Notes: generated by a model not told the origin, from the letters alone. Positions 16,285-26,465 are shown, counted from the stretch's first letter. The stretch: DNA of 64,000 bases from an uncultured Oxalicibacterium sp. (GCF_913776015.1 NZ_CAJYMD010000051.1:1-64000); one strand, 5' to 3'. Made by a program: numbers and translations.

Positions 16285-17898
16285 TTAAGGCAATAAGGGC
16301 AATCCCAATTCCTTCAGAAAAGCATTGTGCTTATCCTTGGCCTTTTTAATATCGCCCTCGATTTTCGTCAATTCACCATGTATCGCCGATAGATCAATTT
16401 CCTTTTCCGCAACCGAGGTACTGACATAACGCGAGATATTCAGATTGAAATCGTTTTTCTCGATCTCTGCCATGCTCACCCGGCGCGAATAGCGTGCTTC
16501 TTCCTTACGGAACTGATATGTATCAACGATGCGCGCGATGTGATCATCGCTGAGCTGGTTTTGGCGCTTACCTTTGTCGAAGTGCTCAGCAGCATTGATA
16601 AAAAGCACGTCATCCGGCTTCTTGCACTTTTTCAGCACAAGAATGCAAACGGGGATGCCGGTCGAATAGAAGAGGTTCGCAGGTAGCCCGATCACCGTGT
16701 CTATATGGCTGTCCTTGAGCAACTTGGTACGGATACGTTCCTCTGCTCCACCACGGAACAGCACACCATGCGGCAGGATAATGGCCATCACGCCATCGTC
16801 CTTCAGGTAGTGCAGCCCATGCAGCAGGAAAGCGAAGTCCGCAGCGCTCTTGGGTGCTACGCCATGGTTCTTGAAACGCATGTCTTCGCTAATGCTATCG
16901 CTCGGGTCCCAGCGGTAGCTGAAGGGTGGATTCGCTACCACCGCATCAAACTGCGGCTTCTTGGCCGGGTTGGTTTCGCGAAGGAAATCCCAAGCGTTGG
17001 TGAGCGTATCGCCGTGGTAAATCTCAAACTCGGTGTCTTTTACCCCGTGCAACAGCATGTTCATGCGCGCCAAGTTGTAGGTGGTGATGTTGTATTCCTG
17101 CCCGTAGATCTTCCCAATATTACCGCCCGCATCTTTCATGCGGTGGCGAATGTTAAGCAGCAACGAACCCGAACCGCACGCGAAGTCAAATACGCTTTCC
17201 AGCTTTTTGCGTGCACCTTCCTTCGGCTCCTGGCTGTCGAGCGTCACGATTGCGGAAAGGATGTCGGAGACTCTTTGAGGGGTGTAGAACTCGCCCGCCT
17301 TCTTGCCCGACCCCGCCGCAAACTGACCGATCAAGTATTCATAGGCATTGCCTAGTGTGTCTGTATTAGTTGAAAATAACGACATGCCGCGCGCCAGTTC
17401 TGAGATGATCGAGCACAGTTTGTCATTTCGCTCCGAGTGCTTGCGGCCCAGTTTTTCGGACGTGAGATTGATCTCCGAAAACAGACCGTGGAAGTTGCTC
17501 TGGAAGGATTCTTCTTCGATGTACCTGAAACCCTTCTGTAGCGTGCCGAGCAGTTTGTCACTTTGTGTCTTAGCCAAATAAACGACGCTACCCCATAGAA
17601 AATGCGGTTCGATCACGTAGTGCACCTTGCGGCGCATCTGTTTTTCGAATTCGACGATATCGTTCGGATTCGCGTCATACCACAATGCCAGAGGTGGCCT
17701 CGTTTCTCCATCCTCCGACTTCGGGTAATCCGCGCCCAGCTCTTTCTTCGCCGCCTGCTCGTAGTTGTCCGAGAGATAGCGTAGAAAGAGGAAGGACAAC
17801 ATGTAATCGCGGAAATCGTCCGCACCCATGGCGCCGCGTAATTGGTCGGCTATGGCCCACAGCGTTTTTCCTAGTTGCTTCTGATCTTGTTCGGTCAT
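16285..17898 (-). CDS. hsdM: Type I restriction-modification system, methyltransferase subunit
   Basis: 537 residues, the usual HsdM length. An N-terminal helical HsdM_N domain (about 1-150, MTEQDQKQLGKTLWAIADQLRG) precedes the N6-adenine methyltransferase core with the SAM motif FDFACGSGSLLLN and the catalytic NPPF in VVANPPFSYRWDP. The C-terminal coiled region (VAEKEIDLSAIHGELTKIEGDIKKAKDKH) contacts HsdS. With HsdS it methylates adenine in the recognition site; with HsdR it forms the restriction complex. It lies downstream of the ATPase gene, not beside hsdS, which is an unusual but known arrangement. Confidence 0.95.
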   Translation of the reverse strand: MTEQDQKQLGKTLWAIADQLRGAMGADDFRDYMLSFLFLRYLSDNYEQAAKKELGADYPKSEDGETRPPLALWYDANPNDIVEFEKQMRRKVHYVIEPHFLWGSVVYLAKTQSDKLLGTLQKGFRYIEEESFQSNFHGLFSEINLTSEKLGRKHSERNDKLCSIISELARGMSLFSTNTDTLGNAYEYLIGQFAAGSGKKAGEFYTPQRVSDILSAIVTLDSQEPKEGARKKLESVFDFACGSGSLLLNIRHRMKDAGGNIGKIYGQEYNITTYNLARMNMLLHGVKDTEFEIYHGDTLTNAWDFLRETNPAKKPQFDAVVANPPFSYRWDPSDSISEDMRFKNHGVAPKSAADFAFLLHGLHYLKDDGVMAIILPHGVLFRGGAEERIRTKLLKDSHIDTVIGLPANLFYSTGIPVCILVLKKCKKPDDVLFINAAEHFDKGKRQNQLSDDHIARIVDTYQFRKEEARYSRRVSMAEIEKNDFNLNISRYVSTSVAEKEIDLSAIHGELTKIEGDIKKAKDKHNAFLKELGLPLLP

Positions 17899-17944
17899 AG
17901 TTTTGGCCGTTTCCTATGCATGCTTTGTAGTGCCTTGAGTTCGC

Positions 17945-19090
17945 TCATCGTGTTCCACCAAAGAGTGCCGGGCTGAAAGGATGAGTACTGATGAATTGTC
18001 TTAGCGCTCTAATAAGATGCTCCTTGTTCTCCGGCAGCATTTCCCTGGGTTCATATAGCGAATAGTCGCCGTGACTCATGAGGTCAATCACTCGCTTGTA
18101 TCCGGTCTGGTTGGGGTCGTCGGCTTCCGGTGCAGGCCTGATGCAGTCATCCCACTTGGCATAGCCGAAAAAGCAAGCTGTCTGCTCCATTACCCGGCGC
18201 AGCATGTTGAAGTGATGCGTATACAAAGCACCTGAATGCACTGCTTGATGCAACTCAACCAGCGACGACAAGTGATGTAGAAATGGAGTGCTATCAGTTT
18301 CCTGAACCGTAAATCCACGCCCGCGCCGCTCTCGTGTTAAAAAATATTTTCTCGACTTACTAAATTCATTGCACAGCACGTTGAAGAACAGCACATGGTG
18401 GGTCGATACAACTACGCGCAGATCTCGCGGTGGATCCTTCAGCATTTGCGCCAGATGATGTGCAACCATGACGATGTTGCCGTCATCCAGTGACGACATT
18501 GGATCGTCAATGTAAATGTAGCGTACCCACTTGTATGCCTCAGCTTGGTCTAACACTAGTTGGACGATAGCCAAGAAGAAGCACCAAATGAAGATGCTTT
18601 CCTCTCCTCGGGATGCCTTGATCGGAATGGGTTCACCATTTTTGTCTCGTTCGCGGAAAAACAATATTGCAGGCGGCAGCTTAGTCTCGATACTGTCGGA
18701 GCGATCCTGCTTGCGGCGGTCGTAGTCGATGTAAAAACTAAAATCGGCGTAACGTTGCAGGAACTTTTCAATCTTTACCTCCATTTCAAGATCACGAAGA
18801 CCATTGAAAAACTTCGAGTCGGTATTAAGCTCAAGCACTCGCTCCTGATCTTTTTCGAGATCATTGTCCCAAGTGAATAGATCCTCTGTATATGCGTTGA
18901 AGTACAACGTATCACGTTTCGTAACTTCCCCATTCTTGTCTACAACCTTGCCAATGTCTTTAAATGCTGAGGAAAGGCGCGTCTTACCTGTACCGTTATA
19001 GGCATATAGCAAAATCGTTTTCTTCGCCTTAAGCTCATCGCGAAAGTGCTCCGCCAACCAAGTCAAATTAAAGTAGCTCAGATTAGTCAT
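17945..19090 (-). CDS. PrrC-like ATPase / anticodon nuclease candidate embedded in a type I RM operon
   Basis: 381 residues, close to E. coli PrrC (396). The N-terminal ABC-type ATPase has Walker A YNGTGKT (31-37), a signature-like SRGEES (160-165), Walker B plus D-loop YIDDPMSSLDD (193-203) and a switch His in VVSTHH (228-232). The C-terminal part carries R298-x3-E302 and H340, matching in order the Arg-x3-Glu...His triad described for PrrC and RloC anticodon nucleases. PrrC is held inactive by the type I enzyme and cuts tRNA-Lys when phage inhibits restriction. The gene overlaps hsdS by 8 bp and precedes hsdM. The nuclease assignment is inference from the triad and context. Confidence 0.75.
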   Translation of the reverse strand: MTNLSYFNLTWLAEHFRDELKAKKTILLYAYNGTGKTRLSSAFKDIGKVVDKNGEVTKRDTLYFNAYTEDLFTWDNDLEKDQERVLELNTDSKFFNGLRDLEMEVKIEKFLQRYADFSFYIDYDRRKQDRSDSIETKLPPAILFFRERDKNGEPIPIKASRGEESIFIWCFFLAIVQLVLDQAEAYKWVRYIYIDDPMSSLDDGNIVMVAHHLAQMLKDPPRDLRVVVSTHHVLFFNVLCNEFSKSRKYFLTRERRGRGFTVQETDSTPFLHHLSSLVELHQAVHSGALYTHHFNMLRRVMEQTACFFGYAKWDDCIRPAPEADDPNQTGYKRVIDLMSHGDYSLYEPREMLPENKEHLIRALRQFISTHPFSPALFGGTR

Positions 19091-20315
19091 GAGTCTTCTC
19101 CCCCAGCAATGGGAAGAGTTTTTGCATAAGGCCCTTCTTGTGACTTTTTAAAATATCAAGTTGCTTAGATTCATGCGCGATTCGATCGTCCAAAGAGGAA
19201 AGAAAACTTGCTATTTTTTCTTGCTCATCTTTCTCGGGAATAGGGGCAACTAAATTTAATACATCTCCACGAGCAAGTCCGGGAATTAGATTTCCAGCCG
19301 CAAGATCTTCAAAGCGATGACTCTTTGTTAGAAGTAGCTGAAAGATGAAACGATTTGAGCAATCATGGTGAGCACGAACGGCCATCAATTGACGCCCAAT
19401 AGCCACCGATGGTATTTCGAGATACCAGATCTCACCGACACCGCTACCTTTCACCGTAATCAACGTATCGTTTTCTTTGGCAATGTTGCTTGACGCCTTT
19501 GTCCACTTGCTTGCGCCTTCAACATCGTTGCTGAAATCTGATGGGCCGGTGAAGTAAGGTATGTCTCCGTCTATACTGTACTCATCCGGAGATAGGTGCA
19601 GGCCTGAGACCAAGTCAATTACCGCTGAAAGTTTTTTATCTGTCCACTCCGGCACATCGCGAAACTCGGGGAAGCGGAGGCGAGGGAAGTTTTCACCTTC
19701 TCGTGGGAAGAGCTGCTGCATCAGGCCGCGCTTGTAGGTCTTCAAGCCCTCGACTTTTCGCCCCTGCGCGGCAATCAGTTCGTCCAGCGAGCTCAGACAT
19801 TCGGCGATTTTTTTTTGCTCCGCCGGGCTAGGTACTGGAACCTGCTGCTCGGAGAATTGCTTGTAGCTAATCATCTTCCCATCGCGCAATCCTTCGATAT
19901 TGCGCGTCAGTTGCTGGATGAATCTGGCTGATTTGAAGAGATGTCGGAAGTAGCCGTCTGAGCCATCACCCTTTCTGCGAAGTATTACATAGGCTGGACT
20001 ACAGATTCCTCGATAGTTGGAATACTCAATGCCCCCTTGAAAAGAGCGAAGGCTAATTATGAAGTCGCCTTTCTCAACGACTTTATAGCTCTCAATGCTC
20101 TGTTCGGTAACCGAGACGTGGTAATCAATTTGATCTCGCGGAATAGCCCCGTACTCTTGAGTGATTGCGAGTATTGGCAGTGCCTCTGATGGTGATCGGT
20201 CATTGATTGCGTCGAAGAGCTGGTCACCATGCGTCAAATGCCAGCCCTCGGCGTCTTTAAACTCCGGGAAACGAAGCTTCGGCACGAGCACTTTCTTACT
20301 TTCCTTCGCCATCAC
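19083..20315 (-). CDS. hsdS: Type I restriction-modification specificity subunit
   Basis: 410 residues with two target-recognition domains (about 15-150 and 210-350). Each is followed by a conserved helical spacer: EQKKIAECLSSLDELIAAQ and EQEKIASFLSSLDDRIAHE, both ending in KRGLMQQLFP/KKGLMQKLFP. The two TRDs differ in sequence, so a bipartite asymmetric DNA target is expected. HsdS positions HsdM and HsdR on DNA. Its start directly abuts the hsdR stop. The target sequence cannot be deduced from this alone. Confidence 0.95.
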   Translation of the reverse strand: MMAKESKKVLVPKLRFPEFKDAEGWHLTHGDQLFDAINDRSPSEALPILAITQEYGAIPRDQIDYHVSVTEQSIESYKVVEKGDFIISLRSFQGGIEYSNYRGICSPAYVILRRKGDGSDGYFRHLFKSARFIQQLTRNIEGLRDGKMISYKQFSEQQVPVPSPAEQKKIAECLSSLDELIAAQGRKVEGLKTYKRGLMQQLFPREGENFPRLRFPEFRDVPEWTDKKLSAVIDLVSGLHLSPDEYSIDGDIPYFTGPSDFSNDVEGASKWTKASSNIAKENDTLITVKGSGVGEIWYLEIPSVAIGRQLMAVRAHHDCSNRFIFQLLLTKSHRFEDLAAGNLIPGLARGDVLNLVAPIPEKDEQEKIASFLSSLDDRIAHESKQLDILKSHKKGLMQKLFPLLGEKTHD

Positions 20316-23300
20316 TCAATCCTCATACGCCTGGAGGCCGGAGATTTCCCGACCTCCAGCGCGGCGCTTCAGCATGGGCACGAGCTCGCTCATCAAGGCA
20401 AGCTCCTTTTGCGTGCGGGCCTTCCAGCCCAGTTCCAGCGGAGCCAGCAGTTCGGTGAGTTGTTCGCCGTCGAAGATACGGCGCTCTAGCACGGCATCGA
20501 CAAAACCTTGCAGGGCCGCTGCTGCCAGGCCGTGGCGGGCAGCAAGCTCGTTCAGCTCGCGGGCGGCTTTTACAGCCTTGAACTGCAGGTAACCGGTATG
20601 GATGGCGCGTTCGTCTAACCCCTCGCCTGCCGTGAGGCCCCGCACGTATTCGGTAATGAGATCGCGTTCGTCGATGAATTTGGCATCGCCCGCGATCAGA
20701 CTGATCAATTGTTCGCGGCTCATGGCGGCCTTGCCGGGCTTCTTGCTGGAGAAGTCGGCAATGAGCTTCATGATGTAGTCGTAATCAATCGTCGCCGAGG
20801 CGAAGAGCACGAACTCGAAATCGAGTTGCGCCAAATCTTCGTTCCGGGTTTCGCCTTCGCGGTCGCCGGTACGCGCGCGTTCATCGCGCAGGCGCTTGGC
20901 GGTCTCCAGGTATTGGCCACGGAAGGCGTTGAGTTCATCTTTAGGTAGGATGGTCTCAATTGTTTGTGCCTGCTCGGGGGTGAGGTCGGTGTATTGGTCG
21001 AGCTGGGTTTGCAGCTTCTGCACTTCCTTGAACGCCTTGACAAAGCCGACGCGGGCTTCGTCGCCCATGAGTTTGGCGATGTCTTCGGGCTTGCCAGACA
21101 ACCCGTGCGCCTGCATGAAGCCTTGTAAGGCGAGTTTGGCTTCTTGCAGCTTGTCGATAACGATGGGGGCTTTGTCCACCAGCCAGATTTCGCGTGCGCG
21201 CGATTCGTCTCTCTTGCCGGAGAAAAGAGCAATGGCTTCATCTACCGCGCTTTGCTGTCCTCGGAAATCGAGGATGTGGCCGTAGGGCTTGGTGTCGTTG
21301 AGCACGCGATTAGTGCGGCTGAAGGCCTGGATGAGGCCGTGGTGCTTGAGATTTTTGTCGACGTAGAGGGTGTTGAGGTACTTGCTGTCGAAGCCGGTAA
21401 GCAGCATGTCGACGACGATGGTGATGTCGATCTTGTGGTGTGCTGCGCTTAGGTTGGCTTTGCGCAGATCGGCATCGGGCCATTGCTGGTCTTTGATGCG
21501 CTGCTGCACGTCCTGATAGTAGAGGTCGAACTCTTCGATGCGGTGATTGGCGCCGAAGTGGGTGTTGTAGCTGGCGATGATCTCGCCAAGCGCTTCTTTC
21601 TTGGCGTCTGGTTCCTGTTGGTTGTCTGCCAATTCGTTGGGCAGGTCTTCCTGCAACTGGCGCACGTCGGCGCTCACATCGCTAGGCGGTGAGAACACGG
21701 CGGCGATATTCAGCGGCACAAAGCTGAGATCTGCCTGCAACTTCTCGGCCTGGATGTCTTTGAACAGCTGGTGATACTCAATGGCTTCGTTGATCGAGGC
21801 GGTGGCGAAAATGGCGTTGAATTTGCGCCCGCCCGTGGCGGCATCGTGCTTGGCGAGGATGGCTTCGACGATAGCGCGCTTGGCAATCTTTTCACCCTGT
21901 TTGGGCGGGTTCTTCCCATCGGGCTTAAAGTAGTCGACGTGAAACTTCAGGACGTTGCGATCTTCAATTGCGTGGGTGATGGTGTATTCGTGCAGGCACT
22001 GCTGGAAGAGGTCTTCGGTGGTTTTAAGCGTTTGTTCTTCACCTGTGATTTGCTTGACGGTCGAGTTTTTGTCGAAAATCGGTGTGCCGGTAAAGCCAAA
22101 GAGCTGGGCCTTGGGGAAAAACTCTTTGATGGTCTGGTGGTTGTCGCCAAACTGGGAGCGGTGACATTCGTCGAAGATGAAAACAATGCGCTTGTCGCGC
22201 ATGGCGTCGAGCTGATCGGCGTAGGTAACAAGTCCACGTTTCTCTCGGCTCTTGTTGCGTTTGCTGTTTTCGTTCAGCGCCAGGCCCAGCTTCTGGATGG
22301 TGCAGACGATAACTTTGTCCGCCGCGTCGTCAGACAGAAGGCGACGGACCAATTCGCCGGTGTTGGTGTTGCTCTCGACGCAGCCTTCTTGGAAGCGGTT
22401 GAATTCTTCGCGCGTTTGGCGATCAAGGTCTTTGCGATCGACCACGAAGAGGCATTTCTCAATATTAGGGTTGACCTTGAGCAGCGTGGAGGCCTTGAAG
22501 CTGGTAAGTGTTTTGCCGCTGCCGGTGGTGTGCCAGATGTAGCCGTTGCCGCTGTTCTCTTCAATGCACTTGACGATGTTTTTGACGGCATAGATCTGGT
22601 AGGGCCGCATCATCAAGAGCTTTTGCTCGCTGGCGACCAACACCATGTAGCGGCTGATCATCTGACCAAGCGTGCACTTGGCCAGCACTGCATCGGCAAA
22701 CTCGTCGAGCCCGGTAATTTTAGTGTTATCTGGCGCAGCAAACTGATAGATGGGCAGAAAGCGCTCATCAGCATTGAAGCTGAAGTGCCGCGTGTTGTTG
22801 TTAGCAAAGTAGTAGGTGGAATCACGATTGCTAACGATGAAGACCTGCATGAAGCACAACAACGTGCGCGTGAAGCCATTGCCGGGATCGTTCTTGTACT
22901 CGACGATTTGCTCGATGGCACGACGCGGGTTGATACCCAGCGTCTTCAACTCGATCTGCACCACAGGCACGCCGTTGATGAGCAACACGACATCGAAACG
23001 ATGATGGCTGTAGTCGGAATTGATGCGTAGCTGATTGACGACTTCGAAGCTGTTCTTGCACCAGTCTTCAATATTAACGAGGGTGTAGTTCAGCGGCGTG
23101 CCGTCTTCACGGATGAAGCTGTTACGGGTGCGTAGGGTTTGTGCAGCAGTGAAGACATCGGGTGTGACAATTTCTTCGAGCAAGCGATTGAACTCTTCGT
23201 CGGTGAGTTTGACTCGGTTCAGCTCCTGAAACTTCTCGCGGAAGTTTGTCTCAAGCGTGGCGCGGTCGCATATATCAGGCCGGCACGTATATTTAAGATT

Positions 23301-23351
23301 ACCTAGCTTGGCAATCAAGTCCAATTCGATTTTGGTTTCAGTTGTTGTCAT
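20316..23351 (-). CDS. hsdR: Type I restriction endonuclease subunit
   Basis: 1011 residues. An N-terminal PD-(D/E)XK nuclease (RFDVVLLINGVPVVQIELK, about 115-135) is followed by a superfamily 2 translocase with motif I TTGSGKT (about 276), motif II FDECHRSQFG, motif III GFTGTP and the late helicase motif TGFDSKYLNTLYVDK. The C-terminal helical region (about 700-1011) binds HsdM. It translocates DNA with ATP and cuts at collisions. The ATG at 23351 is preferred to two preceding TTG codons; no strong ribosome site is visible. First gene of the restriction operon. Confidence 0.95.
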   Translation of the reverse strand: MTTTETKIELDLIAKLGNLKYTCRPDICDRATLETNFREKFQELNRVKLTDEEFNRLLEEIVTPDVFTAAQTLRTRNSFIREDGTPLNYTLVNIEDWCKNSFEVVNQLRINSDYSHHRFDVVLLINGVPVVQIELKTLGINPRRAIEQIVEYKNDPGNGFTRTLLCFMQVFIVSNRDSTYYFANNNTRHFSFNADERFLPIYQFAAPDNTKITGLDEFADAVLAKCTLGQMISRYMVLVASEQKLLMMRPYQIYAVKNIVKCIEENSGNGYIWHTTGSGKTLTSFKASTLLKVNPNIEKCLFVVDRKDLDRQTREEFNRFQEGCVESNTNTGELVRRLLSDDAADKVIVCTIQKLGLALNENSKRNKSREKRGLVTYADQLDAMRDKRIVFIFDECHRSQFGDNHQTIKEFFPKAQLFGFTGTPIFDKNSTVKQITGEEQTLKTTEDLFQQCLHEYTITHAIEDRNVLKFHVDYFKPDGKNPPKQGEKIAKRAIVEAILAKHDAATGGRKFNAIFATASINEAIEYHQLFKDIQAEKLQADLSFVPLNIAAVFSPPSDVSADVRQLQEDLPNELADNQQEPDAKKEALGEIIASYNTHFGANHRIEEFDLYYQDVQQRIKDQQWPDADLRKANLSAAHHKIDITIVVDMLLTGFDSKYLNTLYVDKNLKHHGLIQAFSRTNRVLNDTKPYGHILDFRGQQSAVDEAIALFSGKRDESRAREIWLVDKAPIVIDKLQEAKLALQGFMQAHGLSGKPEDIAKLMGDEARVGFVKAFKEVQKLQTQLDQYTDLTPEQAQTIETILPKDELNAFRGQYLETAKRLRDERARTGDREGETRNEDLAQLDFEFVLFASATIDYDYIMKLIADFSSKKPGKAAMSREQLISLIAGDAKFIDERDLITEYVRGLTAGEGLDERAIHTGYLQFKAVKAARELNELAARHGLAAAALQGFVDAVLERRIFDGEQLTELLAPLELGWKARTQKELALMSELVPMLKRRAGGREISGLQAYED

Positions 23352-23411
23352 CAACAAGACTACTAGCTAGGTTAGGAGATTGGATTATCCAAGATAACTA
23401 ACTTCAGAAGT

Positions 23412-23438
23412 AAAAAAGCCCGCAAACACGGGCTTTTT
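23412..23438 (-). terminator. Bidirectional intrinsic terminator between tniQ and hsdR
   Basis: GCCCG (23418-23422) and CGGGC (23429-23433) around CAAACA, with six A on the left and five T on the right. It separates the transposition operon from the restriction operon. Confidence 0.8.
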
Positions 23439-23605
23439 AGCACCTCACTACTGTACGTTTGCATGGATGATGGAAATATGAATCGTTGATTTGAAAGAGA
23501 AATTTCAATTTTTCATCATCTCGTAATGCGGAGTCTAATCACAGTTAGTGAGAAAAACCATTTCCTTCATCGTAGAACCTGAAAAAATCTCTATCTACAC
23601 TAAAT

Positions 23606-25483
23606 TCAACACTTTGCTAGTGTATCAAAATCTTCGCGCAGTACTGCGGCTACCTCATCACGTTGATAGAACACTTGCCGACATTTATCAGTAGGCGGCC
23701 CGATCTTTGGCAACACTCCATTATCCCTCATTCGATACACCAGCCCTGCCGATGAGGTATTCATAAGCACCGCTAAATTAACGGCAGTGATGTACTGTTT
23801 GGCGAATTTTCTAACGGAATGTTCAGACACCTTTAAACAGCGACGGCGTCCAATCACCACAGACTTCGAGGCAATCAGTCCTTGCCTAACCAAAAAATAA
23901 GCGACTTCTTCTTTCACACTGAGCCGCTCTGCAAGTTCTTGCACACTTAAATAATCAAGATACTTTTCATTCCTTTGTTTGTGCAGCCAATCAGTAACCT
24001 CACTCTTCATAAAAAAAGCTTTCTTCAAGTTCCATTTTTTGAAAGGTAGTGTTTTCAAAATAGGGATACTCAAATTAACAACGTCAAACATAAAACGCTC
24101 CGCCTCAGCGGTAGTGAGTATATTTTTGCATGCCTTTGCATAGCTCAAGCACTCGTCATCTTTATCAGGCTGCCTACCATACGAGTAAATTCTATTTAGT
24201 GTGTCGAAAATCTGGTTCCGATGAAACGTACGGTGTCCTGACTTCTCGCCGAAAAGTAGCGATTGTCCGTACACTGTTAGATGGCCTGCATTAACCAGCT
24301 TGTTAACCACACCTTTAGAAACGCCCAGAAAGTCGCGTGCTGCCCGCTCAGTAATATCTTCTGACGACATCGTTTTTAGTTCGAAGAGACTTTTACGACA
24401 AACAATATAGAACTCACGACCAGAGGCAGTTTTCTTGATACTTCCTTTTAGCATGTTGTCACGCACCAGTTTTTTGACCGCAGCTTGCGTAACTTGAAGT
24501 ACTTTTGCCGCTGTAGGCAAAAGAACATGCGCTTGCTCATCCAATTCAGCATCTGGCACCCATGTGTTTCTACGCGTAAGTACTTTGGGCCAGTTATTCA
24601 AAGCGAAGTCCCTATACTCTCGCAACAGAAAATCGATCTTAGAATTCTTACTTTCTTTTATTAGACGCTTAGCAAATCTTTCGTACACCCCGGCGTCATA
24701 CTGAGAGGATTGCGTTTCATCAAAGTAGGCTTGATTGTCATGCAGGAATTTTCGGAAATTGTTTGGCCAGTCATCCAGAAACCAAGCTGTTCTACTCGTC
24801 ATTAAGGAGGCTTTTGATAATCCGCCTGATCCTAAAATATCTAGCCCCGGTTGCCCCCCACTGCCCCTAGGTAACACCGTTTCACCCATTATTTTGATGA
24901 GCAAAGGAACGCTATCTGGCGCGAATATCATTTCAGGACACGGCTCACGCACTAAGAGTTCGCATTCATACTCTTTGCAAAGTGCCGTCGCCAGCGACCA
25001 GCAAAGCAGCACCTCCATTTGACTAGCTAGCTTAGGCGTAGAACCACCCAGCTCGCATCCACAATCACACCTGCGCATCGTCCCGCGACTCTCCCAGCCA
25101 ACGGTACGGCCACAAGCATCACACGTGCTCTGCATAAAACACCCATGTTTATGACACGCCGTATAAAACTTGTTTTCCCAATAAAACGGAATGTAATCAA
25201 TCGTTGATATACAAACTGGGCAATACGTAAATGCGGATGTAGCTGATTGATATGTCGGATGTTGATTAACGAATGATTCTTTACCTAGTTTGATGAATCC
25301 CGGAGTCTTGCCAAATAGTCGGGAGCCATATAGTTCCACTATTCTTTCGATTTCATTTGGCACTTCGCTTATCCAAGTCGCTTTTGCAAATCCGTTGTAC
25401 TCGGCTAATCTAAGGGTGTATCCCCTTAAACTTTCCCCCATTTGACTGTCGATCCGAAAGTATGTGCGGTAACTATTTCGCAT
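23606..25483 (-). CDS. tniQ: TniQ/TnsD-family target-selection protein
   Basis: 625 residues. The N-terminal TniQ domain (about 10-170; GESLRGYTLRLAEYNG) contains zinc-finger cysteines in YCPVC, ACHKHGC and CDACGR. The remainder is a long C-terminal part with at least two HTH-like segments (RAARDFLGVSKGVVNKLVNAGHLTVYG; LSVQELAERLSVKEEVAYFLVRQG). TniQ proteins bind the attachment site or an adaptor and recruit the AAA regulator TnsC. The gene overlaps tnsC by 11 bp and ends the tnsABC-tniQ operon. The extended DNA-binding C-terminus suggests a sequence-specific chromosomal site, as for TnsD. Confidence 0.88.
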   Translation of the reverse strand: MRNSYRTYFRIDSQMGESLRGYTLRLAEYNGFAKATWISEVPNEIERIVELYGSRLFGKTPGFIKLGKESFVNQHPTYQSATSAFTYCPVCISTIDYIPFYWENKFYTACHKHGCFMQSTCDACGRTVGWESRGTMRRCDCGCELGGSTPKLASQMEVLLCWSLATALCKEYECELLVREPCPEMIFAPDSVPLLIKIMGETVLPRGSGGQPGLDILGSGGLSKASLMTSRTAWFLDDWPNNFRKFLHDNQAYFDETQSSQYDAGVYERFAKRLIKESKNSKIDFLLREYRDFALNNWPKVLTRRNTWVPDAELDEQAHVLLPTAAKVLQVTQAAVKKLVRDNMLKGSIKKTASGREFYIVCRKSLFELKTMSSEDITERAARDFLGVSKGVVNKLVNAGHLTVYGQSLLFGEKSGHRTFHRNQIFDTLNRIYSYGRQPDKDDECLSYAKACKNILTTAEAERFMFDVVNLSIPILKTLPFKKWNLKKAFFMKSEVTDWLHKQRNEKYLDYLSVQELAERLSVKEEVAYFLVRQGLIASKSVVIGRRRCLKVSEHSVRKFAKQYITAVNLAVLMNTSSAGLVYRMRDNGVLPKIGPPTDKCRQVFYQRDEVAAVLREDFDTLAKC

Positions 25484-26465
25484 ATCTCTCTCCCGCCTTA
25501 AACCGTGTTCTTTTGCCTATTGGGATACTGACGTTATAGGGTTGCTCGAATTGATCAAGCCGTTCATAACTAAAATCGGGTGAGAACGGATTGAGTTTGC
25601 CGATGCCATTGCTCCATATCACTTCGGTAAATGCAGTCTCAAAGTGTTCTACCTCCAACCTCCTGCAACTTTGCGCGGTCATCACTTCTACCGCCCCAAC
25701 GAGCAGTTTCATTAGGTAACCCAGCAAACCATTACTAGCGAAGTACAAGCGTCTAGCGAGCTCAGGCTTAGCGAGTCCTTGCATCTCATCCAGCGGCAAC
25801 GCCTTATCGATCTCATTCAACACTGATCTGAACAGTTTCTGATCTTTAGGCTCATCGTATTGAAATGCTTCGAGAACCAGATGCGACGAGAAGCGACGTC
25901 TGAGCTGTTCATTAATACTCAGTATCCTTTGACTACGCGGTAATCCGGTGAGAAGTACGCATAGCCCGCTACAGTCGATGAATGCTTTTAACCAGTCGGC
26001 TACCGCAGCAGAAGCACTTTGGCCGCCATGGTCGATAAAGTGATGAAGCTCTTCAAAGATTAGTTTTTCGACGCGAGCATTTCGAATGATTGCCAGAGCT
26101 CGATCGCGCATATTCGATGCGGTACCACGTCCCGCAAATGGATCGCCTAATGCTTGAAGTGTGGCTTCCGCAAGATTTTTTACAGTTGGGATTGGTGGTG
26201 TCTGAACTACGACCACCGGCATGCGAACAACCCCATCCACTTCAATCGACGGATTCATGCTTTCTAAGCGACCGACGAGATATGTCTTGCCCACACCGGC
26301 TTCACCAATAAGCAACGTGTGTCGAGGTTTGCCACCGCTTCGTCTCACCATCATTCCGTGCTGCAAGCTCTTAAGGGCATGCATAAAGTATGGATGTTCA
26401 ATCGATATACTTTCGATCGCTTGGATACGGTCCGTATCGTTCATTGCTTGTGCATGTGGGATCAT
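25473..26465 (-). CDS. tnsC: TnsC/TniB-like AAA+ transposition regulator
   Basis: 330 residues. Walker A GEAGVGKT (54-61), a Walker B-like LIFEELHHF, and a sensor segment LLTGLPRSQRI with an Arg-rich RRRF helix are visible. TniB/TnsC proteins polymerise on target DNA with ATP and connect TniQ to the TnsAB transposase. The ATG overlaps the tnsB stop (ATGA). Its size is nearer to TniB than to the 555-residue TnsC of Tn7. Confidence 0.9.
   Translation of the reverse strand: MIPHAQAMNDTDRIQAIESISIEHPYFMHALKSLQHGMMVRRSGGKPRHTLLIGEAGVGKTYLVGRLESMNPSIEVDGVVRMPVVVVQTPPIPTVKNLAEATLQALGDPFAGRGTASNMRDRALAIIRNARVEKLIFEELHHFIDHGGQSASAAVADWLKAFIDCSGLCVLLTGLPRSQRILSINEQLRRRFSSHLVLEAFQYDEPKDQKLFRSVLNEIDKALPLDEMQGLAKPELARRLYFASNGLLGYLMKLLVGAVEVMTAQSCRRLEVEHFETAFTEVIWSNGIGKLNPFSPDFSYERLDQFEQPYNVSIPIGKRTRFKAGERYAK

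Noticed and set aside
21771-23030. 419-codon plus-strand frame inside hsdR
   Set aside because: Antisense to a complete hsdR with all helicase motifs.
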